In this document: piece by piece, positions 34,988-49,050 of the stretch | Numbering within the stretch: the first letter of the stretch is position 1 | How the letters are laid out: each line of letters begins with the position of its first letter | DNA from: Rotaria sp. Silwood1 | Taxonomy: Eukaryota; Rotifera; Eurotatoria; Philodinida; Philodinidae | Length of the DNA: 64,000 bases | Assembly: GCA_905250075.1 (NCBI GenBank) | Contig: CAJNOP010000003.1 | Span: forward strand, 6,482,262-6,546,261 | Direction of reading: 5' to 3' | Translations under genes and position numbers: made by a program | The notes under the pieces: model-generated | Database searches by the model: none | Seen by the model: only the letters and a program-made list of their open reading frames with translations | What the model was told of the DNA's origin: nothing

Positions 34988-36133
34988 ATGAATGATATAG
35001 ATAAAGTACGTTATAAAGAAGCTTTTCTAATAATGGATGAAAAAAATTCAGGTGTTATTACAACTGATGATGTTCATTTTCTTATACGAGCACTTGGTTT
35101 TACACCAACAGAAAATGATCTTCAAACTATTGATACAACATTTAATGACAATAAAAATATTGATTATTTATGGTTTATTGATATAATGTCAACAATTTCA
35201 TGTACAAAATATTCATATGAGCAAATAGAAAAAGCTTTCTTTTCTTTTGATAAAAATCGTTATGGTAAAGAAAAAAATGAAACTTGTTTTTTTATTGCTT
35301 GTTAACAATATTTATAGGTCTTATTAATTTAGAAACATTTAAAACAGCTATGATGACAATGGGAGAACCATTATCAAAAAATGAAATGAATGAAATGATA
35401 AAAGATTTACCTATCGATGAAGATGGGTAATTCATTTCTTTTTGTTGTTGATGAAAGTCGGAGGAGAGATTAAAATTCATGAAAATTTTTAATATTCTTC
35501 AATACTTAGTATAAGTTTTATTCTATTTATACGTCAAAAATACGAAGTTTCAATGAGATATTTGAGCATGGTTTCATTTTTGATGAATGATATTTAGTCT
35601 CATACTGTGTTGTTGTTGCCTGACAATGACATTTCTGTGATGAACAAGTGCTATTACAGTTATATGCTTTAATAGAAGTAATTAATCCTGCGCTTATATA
35701 TGCTTCACAGGCTTGAATAAATGCCATTGCTAGTAATATGATTGAATCGACAATCATGTAAACTACGAAAGGTACAGTTGAATAAATCTAATAGATCAAG
35801 TACTTGAACTCAGGACGAGACTATACATGTTATTGTATATAATTGATAAGTATTTATATTATTTGATGATGATTGAACCGATATTATCTTACATGACAGA
35901 ACTTCAGGTGTAACATTTATTCTGTCTATTTTGTTATTTTTATTTTATTTTGATGTTCTATAAGACGTAGAAGATATTTTCAAATTTTCAGAATTCTAAT
36001 ATCTCCTCCGACATATATTTTATCATTATAACTCTTGATTTTTAGTTTTATGGAATACGAACATTATCTTTTACAATTTAAAACAAAAGAAAATTCAATT
36101 CCATTAAGAAATACGGATGAAGAGAAAAAATGA
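34988..36133 (+). CDS. Degenerate calmodulin-like EF-hand protein
   Basis: Three exons encode about 155 residues, beginning MNDIDKVRYKEAFLIMDEKN and ending PLRNTDEEKK. A Met seven codons upstream (34967) is an alternative start. The four-EF-hand layout of calmodulin and myosin light chains is clear (YKEAFLIMDEKNSGVITTDD; IEKAFFSFDKNRYG). Every loop has lost ligands: loop I ends in Asp, loop II (DNKNID) is collapsed, loop III (DKNRYGLINLET) lacks the final Glu, and loop IV reads DEDGFMEY. It probably binds little or no calcium and may act as a light chain or adaptor (inference). The second intron, about 600 bases, is long for this genome and contains a minus-strand ORF at 35527-35757. Confidence 0.8.
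35527..35757 (-). CDS. Possible small Cys-rich secreted peptide (in intron, antisense)
   Basis: A 76-residue ORF lies antisense inside an intron of the EF-hand gene. It opens with a hydrophobic, signal-like segment (MIVDSIILLAMAFIQACEAY) and contains a cluster of cysteines (YNCNSTCSSQKCHCQ) plus one more near the end. I recognise no family. Unlike most spurious frames in the window, it has a plausible secretion signal and clustered cysteines. Length alone does not prove that it is real. Confidence 0.2.
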   Translation of the reverse strand: MIVDSIILLAMAFIQACEAYISAGLITSIKAYNCNSTCSSQKCHCQATTTQYETKYHSSKMKPCSNISLKLRIFDV

Positions 36134-37991
36134 ATTTATTATTTTAATTAATCGAACTAGAATCAATCTATGATGCGTTTTTCTTTTGGGTTTAATGTTT
36201 AGTTCTAATCCTCTTTCAATATTAGAAATAGAATTAATAAATAATAGTCGAAAATAATTATAAAAATATAAAATCAAACAAACCGTAAGTTTTACAGATG
36301 TCTAAAAATCTATAGAAAGAAAAAAAACATATTAATTTATGATGAAAGTTGACTAGCGGTTCTTCGTTATTTTATATTATATGATAACAATATTGACATT
36401 AGATCTATATTTAATCTTATACACAATCTTCTCTCAAGAGGATTTATTCATCGATTAGTGATTCATCGTTTTAATGTCATCATAGAGAAAAAAAAAACAA
36501 ATGATAAAAATGTTGTTTTGTTTTGGTACTATTGATTGTTTACTAAATAACCATAGACATACCATTTGTTAAACTATGATTACAAATATTTGAATTATAG
36601 CATATTCCTATAAAATATTCAACTATAAAGACAAAAGATTAAAGTGAAATACGCTTTTGAATCATGCGATTGTATGTTCATTATGAACGTTCAACTTGTC
36701 AATATGCCTATGAAATATCTAAAATTTTATGAAAAGAAAAAGAATTAATTATAATAAACAACATATTGATCTTTAACTCATATTGTGTAAATATGATGCA
36801 TAATTTGGTTAGAGAGTTTCATTAGAATATAATTCTTTAATATCGTACTTGAAATGAATTTCTTTGTTAAATGACAAGATTTCTTAAATAATCTAGTTGA
36901 TAGATTCATACAATAATACGTCTTAACTTCAGGATGATGATTCTCAATAGTTTTCGAACTTGAGAGCGATTGAATTTTTGCATAGATAAGGTTTCAAATT
37001 TCCTAGATCGAGTCGGAGAGTCAAATGATCATGAAACAGGCCGAGAGGTAAGAATATGACAATGAAAGACGGTGCGTATTTTCCTCTGTATGCTTCAAGA
37101 AAATTTTAATTTTTCTCAACAAAAATCGTTTTTCTTCGAAAACCAAAGATTGCAACATGAAAGACAAATTTCACATCTCTACTTTTAAAAAATCGTATAT
37201 ACATCTTTCTAACTCTCAGAAAATGTCTTTTGTATTCTCAACTTTTTTCTTCACTTCAGTCTTGACTAGAATTAAGGAATTATTTACATAAGATTTAATA
37301 TATAGGACCGTTTTTAAGCTTAATTCTAAAAACCACAGTTGTCTGCGATTTAGCTTTAGAAGAACATATCTTAGCTTGCTGCTATACATGGTAAAGTCTA
37401 CAAAGATTATTTACAGTTCTGGTGCAAACTCTCGGTTGTTTTGAGGTCCGCCACAAGACACAAATCGTGTGTCAGTTTTACCAGACCTACCAGAAATCAT
37501 TAACTATTCGCCAAGTTTATTAGAAGCTAAAAACTGTCTAGAAGATTTAGCAAACAGTTGAACAAAAAATTTTAGCAGACACAGTTGAAATCTAAGGGAG
37601 AACTAGCGTACTTTAGTTCCCCTTACATCAAGAAGAATCTTAGGTTCAATTTCTTGTAATCTCTAAATTACTATTGATTAAAGTCAGCCTTCTCTACAAT
37701 TGATTTTAGATAGAGTGTATGAAATTTCCATGAAAATTTCAGGTAATGAAAGTATACTATTAAAAAAACCTTACCGTTCAAAAGACTTCCGCGTGCCATA
37801 GTACAAAATAGGGCCTTCACACGTGTAAATGTTTGTTCAATGTATTTTAAGCTACGCCGCTCAGACTACTCTCACTTCAAAGAAAGCTTCTTACCGCTTT
37901 GGATAAGGGAACGGAGTTGTTTATTTTAATTTTAGTTCTGTAATTGAGGATCATATACGAAATCCCTTTTTCTCATTCGAAAGAGAACGCA
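36134..37991. other. Intergenic, no gene seen
   Basis: AT-rich DNA with no coding-like frame on either strand. It ends at the left target-site duplication of the foldback element. Confidence 0.5.
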
Positions 37992-38401
37992 CAAGGGGGA
38001 AAGTGCAGGCACCCAGCACTCTAGCACCTCAGCACCTGCTCAGCACCTGCTCAGCACCTGTTCGGCACCTAGCCAGCACCTACAGCACCTGTTCGACACC
38101 TTTATCGAATTTACTATGAGCACCTTCGACACCTTCAGCACCTTCAGCACCTTCAACCATTTTTTCACTATCTTAAGTACTTTTTCAGCACCTTGCGATA
38201 AAATTTAAAGGGCAGAGCATAGGCACTAAATTTTATCCCAAGGTGCTGAAAAAGTACTTAAGATAGTGAAAAAATGGTTGAAGGTGCTGAAGGTGCTCAT
38301 AGTAAATTCGATAAAGGTGTCGAACAAGTGCTGTAAGTGCTGGCTAGGTGCCGAACAGGTGCTGAGGTACCAGGGTGCTGGGTGCCTGCACTTACCCCCT
38401 T
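37992..38401. mobile_element. GC-rich 410-bp foldback transposon with 9-bp TSD
   Basis: The element begins CAAGGGGGAAAGTGCAGGCA and ends with the inverted form TGCCTGCACTTACCCCCTTG. It is flanked on both sides by the direct repeat GAGAACGCA (37983-37991 and 38402-38410). Nearly the whole element is one palindrome around a short centre near 38209-38225. The arms consist largely of AGCACCT-type units, reading AGGTGCT on the other arm. The left arm carries extra copies, so repeat units have been gained or lost. It is much richer in G and C than its surroundings and encodes no protein. A CA(A)GGGG end with an 8- or 9-base duplication would fit a hAT- or Mutator-like family. The exact superfamily is inference. 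Confidence 0.85.
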
Positions 38402-38410
38402 GAGAACGCA

Positions 38411-39057
38411 TCTATCTTTCGAATAAAACAAATTTTAGTTCACTAGAGTGAAACCTATCAACAAGAGATTTGTTCGGAATTCGACAGTTTATGCAAAAGT
38501 CAATGTTAAGCCAAACGCTCGAACATTATTTTTATATGTCTACGCGAAGAACTTTCTGACACGAGTCTTAAATGTGTTGAATATTATCTATCTATGAAAA
38601 ATTCATCTTGAGTCTTATCGAGTGGGTTTTTTGCTATATGTTGAGCAATGATAATAGGTCGTAACTTCAATAGCTCTATTCATTTTTCTATGGATATAGT
38701 GCTGACTTTTTCGTTGGAGAGCTTTAGAAATTCATTATGGTTTCTGAAGAATCCTTTTAAAATTGAAAGGCATTCATATGAATTTTCAAACTTGATACGA
38801 TAGGACTCATACTTACATTTTTATCTCAAAAAGTGTCTTTTTTTTTTAGAAAAATCGATTTTTTTGAAGGAGAGAAGACTTTAAAGTACTATCGTCTAAT
38901 ATGTTGTACTCTTTTAACTAAAAAAATACTTAAAATTTTCTATTTCCGTTAAAATAACTTCATCAGAAAGCAAAAGTATAACGTAACATAACATTGGTTT
39001 TTCTTTTATTTTCTTCTATTCAACAGATATTAACGGTACAGAAAAATTGTAATTTAA
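38411..39057. other. Intergenic, no gene seen
   Basis: AT-rich sequence between the foldback element and the 3' end of the mitochondrial carrier gene. Confidence 0.45.
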
Positions 39058-42000
39058 TCAAAAATTCGAAGCATTCCTACGTTGAAAAAATGTTTTTAAT
39101 GTTTCAAAACTCGTGATCATTATTGCACAAGCTAGAGAAAAAGAAAGATATCTATAAGCAATCAAAATGAATATGTTTTTTTTTGTTACCGGGAGCTACT
39201 TTTAGTAATCTTGGTACAAGTCCTAAAACATTATCAATCGTAAAATAAGTTTTTTAATAAAATAAATCAATCAATACATACCTGCAAATAAACCTTTTGG
39301 ACCTTTCACTCGAAGTATATGTAATAAAATTGAAAGAGTTCTTGTTGATTGAATTTGTTGATTAATATGTGTTGACGAACAATTACATCCACCACTTGAT
39401 GAATATTTACTTCGTCCAAGTTCGATTTGTCGGAATGTTTTCGCAACATCTGCAGGTGTTGTTAATGTTGCTGCAATACTACCGGCTAATGCACCACAAA
39501 GAAATGTTGCATATGCATCAACAGTTATATTCGATCGAACAACATAAGCTATAAGAGTTAAAACAAGAAAATTAATTGATGATCACTTTTAAGGATGTTA
39601 CTATTTTAAACTTTTCATATTTGATTTAGTTGGTTGACCGTAAAAATGTCGAAAAAAACGATCGATGTAGAAAATGATTGAAAAATATTTTCGAATATAC
39701 TCACTAGCGAGGCACATACTCTATTGCATGAAATAATACTGATATGATAACAGAGATCGAACGCGTCAAAAAATAACAGGAAAAATTTCTCAGTTTTTCC
39801 ATTTGACAACTAAAAATGATAAACTATCTAAGTGTTCTATAGCAATTATAACACCATCATAATTTTGTGTACCAAGATTGTGCATACGATATTGAATGAG
39901 GATGAAATAGTCGGCAATTCTATGTGAATTAAATCTAATGAGAATGAAACAGCTTCAGCCATGACAATAGCCTGTTAGTTGTGTTATAGTTCTTTTTGCA
40001 ACTCTTTTAGTTAATCCATATTAGATGTTACGCACAAGCATTATTACTGCTTAAAAATTCAGACTAGGAGAGTTATAAGAAAAATAAGAAGGAACTATAA
40101 GTACTTAGAGTCACCATTTATTGAAGACGTTATTTTGTTGCACACTTTATCATTTTGGCCTTATTCCATTATAGCACTTAGTTACTTGGTCCACTTACTT
40201 CGTTTTTTTTGTCACAGATGTATACACTCTATCCAATCTTTTATATGTTTACTGAAGACGTTTTGAAGTGATTCTTATAATAAGTCCAGACATCTTGAGT
40301 TTACCTTATCAGTGAGCTGTTTATCGGTAGCTTTGAAGCAATATACGTATGGTAACTCTTAAGATGACGGGTATGCACTTGAATTGACGTCAAATTAGAT
40401 TGTTCTGTGAACAATATGTTTATGATTTTTGCGCTTTGGTTTCGTTTTTGACTATTTTATTTTTCTTCATTTACTTTTTACTTTCGCGATCGGAATTCTC
40501 TTGTGCATGATCTTGTACTCACTCTTTTCTGATAACTCTATGTGATGTACTTTTTCTTTTTTATCTTTTCACCAAGCAGTCATGAGATTCAATATAATAA
40601 AGCATATAATAAGAAAAGAAGTATCTTTTATAAAACTTTTACCTCTAAATGTTTCATAATTAAACCAATAGATCATTGAAAATGGTATATCACGCCATAG
40701 TGTAGGTAATAAACCTTTCCATAGAACACGTGGTCCTTCTTCTGATAAAGATGTACGAACTAAGTGAAATAACTGTCGATATAGAACTTTTTCTGATTGC
40801 ATTTTAGTTCGAATTAATTCAAATGGTGAAACAGCTGTTACAGCAAAAATACGTGAAACTGCACCTAAAATGACAAGATGGAACAAATCGATTTTGTTTT
40901 TATTGTTGTCATTGATACAAACCGGCAATAACTGGTAATATTGGATTAGGATTTCTTTCATTATATCCAAGTAGTTGTTTAGCTTTCATATATGATGTAA
41001 AATAAATAATAACTGTTGGTATTGATGCACATAAAGCGGGTGTTAAACCCGACCAAAGTACACGAAATCCTTCAACTCGAATTATTTTAGATAATGTATC
41101 TAGTGTACCCGTATAATTAATTACTTGATGATGCGCCACATAATGACGACATGATGTAGCTGATGATAATAACGTTGATGATATTGGTTTTGTTGATAGA
41201 TGAGGAATTTTAGTCGAATAATGTCGAACAGCATTTGATGTTTGTGATTGTAATCGAACTTCTATTTATTTAAAAAAAGAAACAATTTATAAAAGATAAT
41301 TTATAAATAATGTATGTCGCATTAGAATCAGTATTACTATTAATTAATACTAAATTTACGTATTTATATTAAAACTAAGTTTAGTGTATGCGTATTATTT
41401 TGCATTAGAATTAATGTTACAATGTAAGATGGAATCAGCATTATTTTTAATTCAAATAGCTATACTAATTGTGATTAAACTTCAAGTAGGTCAAACACAA
41501 TAGTTCTGAATAACACAACAGTGTTGTTCTACTTTGGAGAAAAGCTCTGCATACTGATAGAAGATTATTCTGATACGCGAAAACTTTCAAGTTTGGATTG
41601 TTTAAGGTCAAATTACAAATAGCAATCATAATCGAGTTTTAAAAAAATGTTAATTTAATGTGAGATCTTATGCTTAATTAATTCTAATACGAAATAAAAT
41701 TAAAGCGTTCACCTTAATTTTAATACTACTAGTACTAATCTGACATTCTTATTATCAATTAAGATAGATTTTAATATTTATACTTACTGATAACATCGAA
41801 TGGCCTAGAAGAGAAGCAAAACGAATTAGATAAATTTTACGTAGATAAAAAAAACTTCAATGAGTACAAAAATTATTTGTTCATTCTATTCGATGATATA
41901 GTTGACAAATCAAACGAAATGAAAACAAATTAAAGGCTCGAGTATGTTTTTAGTATTTGATTTGTATTTATGAAAGATTTCAGTTTGATTTGTTTTCAAA

Positions 42001-42158
42001 TGGTTCAAAATGAGAACAGAAAATGAACAAATAATCTTATAATATTCTTTATGTTTTATATCTAACGTCATAAAAAGTGCAGTGAGTACGGCACCAGAAC
42101 CCGAAGCAATAATTTGTTGGTATGTTTTTATCGGCGATAGTGCTGGGTCGTTAGCCAT
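39058..42158 (-). CDS. SLC25A40: SLC25A39/40-type mitochondrial carrier
   Basis: This six-helix inner-membrane carrier belongs to the group that in mammals supports mitochondrial glutathione import. The three family signatures are intact: TPFDVIKVRLQ, SPFELIRTKMQ and TPADVAKTFRQ. Other blocks match SLC25A40 closely: MANDPALSPIKTYQQIIASG, VLWSGLTPALCASIPTVIIY, VLWKGLLPTLWRDIPFSMIY and GLFAGLVPRLLKVAP. A small last exon reads ACAIMITSFETLKTFFQRRN. About seven exons give about 340 residues. The intron between about 40640 and 39550 is 1.1 kb, and the rest range from about 60 to 600 bases. The first matrix loop (after VRLQSQTSN) is long but holds one Cys, whereas mammalian SLC25A39 uses a cysteine cluster there. 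The choice between SLC25A39 and SLC25A40 cannot be made by eye. Confidence 0.92.
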
Positions 42159-43125
42159 ATCTAAAGATGAATAGAAATATAATGAATTGGACTATGCTTG
42201 TCAGTGTGAAGACGCAAATGCTTTATGAATAAAATAACGTAGTTGTATACATGTGTGTCTTTTCTTTTGTTTTAATTTTTAATTATCAATTATAGAAAAA
42301 AAAGAAAAAGATAGAAACAAGAACAAACAAAAGAAAGAAAAAGAGACGTGCAATATAAATGAACAAAACAACAAATAACACAGATACATATAACATGAAA
42401 TAAAAACCACGTATATGAAAACAACGTTCATATATAGCCTTGTTTCAACTACTGTTCGTTTGCCTCGCTTTAAATACAAATACACACAGAACAACAGAAA
42501 ATCGAGAACAACTCGATTATGAGAATATTATTCAAGAACAAATCGGAAGTCATTCAGTCATTTCGTCGTTTACACGAAAAAAAAAACAAATATAGATATA
42601 GAAAGCGAAACAAAACCAATATAGGTATTCTTTTTTTCTGCCTCAATATACATACACACATACTGATAATAGGAACAAAGAAGGATTTTTGTTTTTTTTC
42701 CGAAAATAAGTAACCGACACAAAGAACACAAAAAGAACCTTATGTATACGAATATCAAGGTAGAGATCATAAATAGAAGAGACTGTTCAATAGATTCATC
42801 AAATAATAACATACACATGTACTCTATCAGAAACAAAAAAAAAAGAATATATAGAGAAAAACTGTTCTGTGTTTGTTCAGTTGAATAAAAGAAAATCTCA
42901 ACCAACCGGGAATACACGAGAGACAGTAAAAAATAGAAATAACCCGAAAAAAATGAAAGTAGGTAAAGATGAAAATGATAGGCTAATGAATGATGAAAAT
43001 AGACAGAAGAATAGTTTACATATATAAATCATAATTTAAAGAAAAAAAAAAAACCAAACAAAGGAATACACACAATATATAAAGAGTGACAATTGTATCT
43101 GATTAATGAAAAAGAAAAACAAAAC
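42159..43125. other. Intergenic, no gene seen
   Basis: A-rich, low-complexity DNA upstream of the carrier and downstream of BCL11. Short frames are K/R/F-rich by-products. Confidence 0.45.
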
Positions 43126-46308
<3,183 letters not shown>

Positions 46309-49050
46309 TCACTCTAAAAATAACAGCTTTATTGAATTGTATTAATCAATCATGTATGATGACGAAAAAAAAAAATAAAGGGAAAGAGTGAAACGATATA
46401 GTTGGTACCCAGAGACATACACGCACATCTCGCTCGAAGATTAAATATAGCAGAACAACAATGATGACAACAACATCAATAAGAGTAGCAAAGAAAGGAG
46501 AGGGATCGAGTGAGAGAGACATAGAGAGAGACAAAAAAAAAGAGGTGTATGTTTTTGTCTCACACAAAAACAAATTCGATTGTCTTCTATCGAATTGTCT
46601 TGTATTGCGCACAATATTATTTTATGTTAGCAAGTGACAGAATGCAAGTAGACTAAAGACAAAAAGAAAATGAGAAAGCTACAAGTTCAATGTTTTAGAT
46701 AATGGGTGAGAGAATAAATGTTCTGTCTTACTCTCCCACATACACATACACACAATATGCGCACACATAAAAGAAATAGCCTTGTCCTTCGCTTTGGATT
46801 AGATGATAGTTGTGAGAAGAAAAGAGAGAAAGGACGAGAACGAATGTTATATAGTCTTAGTCGCCATGACGTAAATTAGACATGCAATCATCTTTTACTT
46901 GCGTTCTCTCACTCTGCCTCGTTCTCGCCCGCCGTCGACATCGACATTATCGTCTCCCGTCTTGGACTTGTATGTCCGCCATATGGAAATAAAAGAGAAG
47001 GCGAATGGAGACGATGAGGAAAGGAACAGAAAAAGAATGAAGGAAAAGAAGGAGTGTGAGAAAGAAAGAAATCGCTCGGGCGTTGGTATTCAACCCAACA
47101 CTATTATCATCATCGGTTGTAATAGTTATTCGTTGATGAAACGAGAGTCCGCAGGCGAGCTATCCATCCGGTCGGAATCCTCTTTCATCTATTCTTTTTA
47201 TTTTTCTCACATAATCATTTATCATTTTGCTGAAAAAAACTAATAAAATGATATTTGAACGGTTTTGATGATATCTTACTTCGAAAATTAATAATATTAT
47301 TTTCATTAAATATCAATTCAATTCAATTGAATACATTTCAACATTCAAAGAAAATCGAATAAATGTATTGGAGCATTTTAGATAAGATATTTTGTATATA
47401 TTTATATATTTCAATATTAAAGGGTCAGATTTCGATATGACTTCTAGAAACATATGTATGTATTACGTACTCGGCGCACATGTATTCGAATAGTGTAATC
47501 GTTGTCTTCGTTGTCAACGCAATATATGTGTGTATGTTAGTGGGTGAAATGACCGTTAATGACGACGCTCTTCTCTCTCTCTCTTCTGTCCTCTTCTTTC
47601 TTTTTGCTACGTCCTTGTACAATGATCGTGTGCTTGTGTGTAGAGAGAGCAGAGAGAGAGAAAGACGAAGTGCAAGTCGAGAGTAACGAACAGGCGAAGG
47701 CAAAGTGAGGGGCGAGCAAGCACGCGCGCGCAAGAGAGAGAGCAAAAAGGACAGGACTTCACAAGGATGAAAAGAACGCAAAAAAATGCATTACGAATCG
47801 AACGGACGCATATTTGACGCTTTACCGTTGGCCGCCATTGGAGTGTTAGTTGATGATGGTGACGACGTTCTCTTCTATTCTTCCCTCATCGCATTGCATT
47901 TCTCGCTCGCTCTCTTTTACGTAGCAAGCAACATCTGGTTTGTCCAGCCACTCGGCGTTGCTTACTCTTTTTGCTTATGCCCCGCTTTTTTTCCTTGTTC
48001 TTCCTTTTTTTCTCTGTAAAAAGACCATCAATGACGGCACACGATAAAACAACAACTTATTTTTCTTCATCCTCATCATCGGAATTCTACAAGCATACAA
48101 CACGTCCACCTAAATCGTGCCGAATACGTATTATATCGATATAATTTATATGCCGTATATATATATATATATATATTTATCTATATATATACATAGATAT
48201 ATATATATATAGATATTACCTGTCATACTCATTTTTCTTTGTGAAAGTGTTTATATAAAAAAATTTCTCAAGGTCTAAAATGACCTATTACAGTATGATT
48301 GTAAGAAAAAAAAAATAGTAATCTATCTGTATGGTTCTCAATAAAGAACACCTAATGGTTGTTAAAAAAGAATCAGTAAATGCTTTCAACGACCATGATG
48401 ACGATGATGAAGGAGAAATCGTGCTCTTGTTTTACTCATTCTTTGATTATCCTTGTTGCCCGATCTACTTGGCCTTTTGTGTGTGCAACTCGTATTCTTT
48501 TTCTTCTAGCTCTTTCTGTCTCTCTCTTGCTTTCAACATGCGGATGGTCGATGGTAATGATGAAGTAATCCGCGTAGATTAAATCAACATGAGCCGGAGG
48601 GGAGAGAAAAGGGAAAGACTCGACCAACACAAGCAAAGAAAAATAAAGAAAAAGATCAAGAGCGAATATTACCCGTGTGCACGGCTGGGACACCTTCTAT
48701 AGTCTTTGTTTTGCATGTCTGTCTCAGTTTTCTCTTCTTTCTTTTCTTTACCTCATCTAATACTGTTCGGTCTTCAATGTCGGGCGACAACACACACATA
48801 CACGCATGCACGAACGACTTGCACCAGCCGCCCAGTGACTTGAGCGCGCTGAACATCTAAGCGGTAGCGGACGAGCGGAACTTTTTTTTCTTGGTTTTTC
48901 CTTTTTTTTATGGATCTAATCGGCCGATGTTGCCACACAGATGCGAAGGACAACTCAACAAACACAAATACATTCATGCATTAGGCGAAATAAGAGAAGA
49001 AAGACAGAAGTAAAGTAATTATGTAATCTATGTGAATATAAACTCACTGG
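46309..49050. promoter_or_regulatory. GC-richer upstream region of BCL11
   Basis: This block is visibly richer in CpG and GC than the rest of the window, for example around 46900-47000 and 47680-47760. It has purine-rich GAGAGA tracts. It lies immediately 5' of BCL11, whose first coding exon is preceded by a splice acceptor, so at least one non-coding 5' exon and the promoter should be here. The overlapping ORFs on both strands are low-complexity, rich in R, E, S and L, and do not look like proteins. A TA-rich microsatellite lies at 48156-48216. Confidence 0.45.
48156..48216. repeat. (TA)n microsatellite, partly palindromic
   Basis: Two TA runs separated by short interruptions (TTTATC and CATAGA). 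Confidence 0.9.

Noticed and set aside
46899-48019. Several ORFs of 60-118 codons on both strands upstream of BCL11
   Set aside because: They overlap each other in opposite strands and are low-complexity (R/E/K or S/L-rich). They arise because the local composition is GC-richer with few stop codons. None has a domain or splice context.
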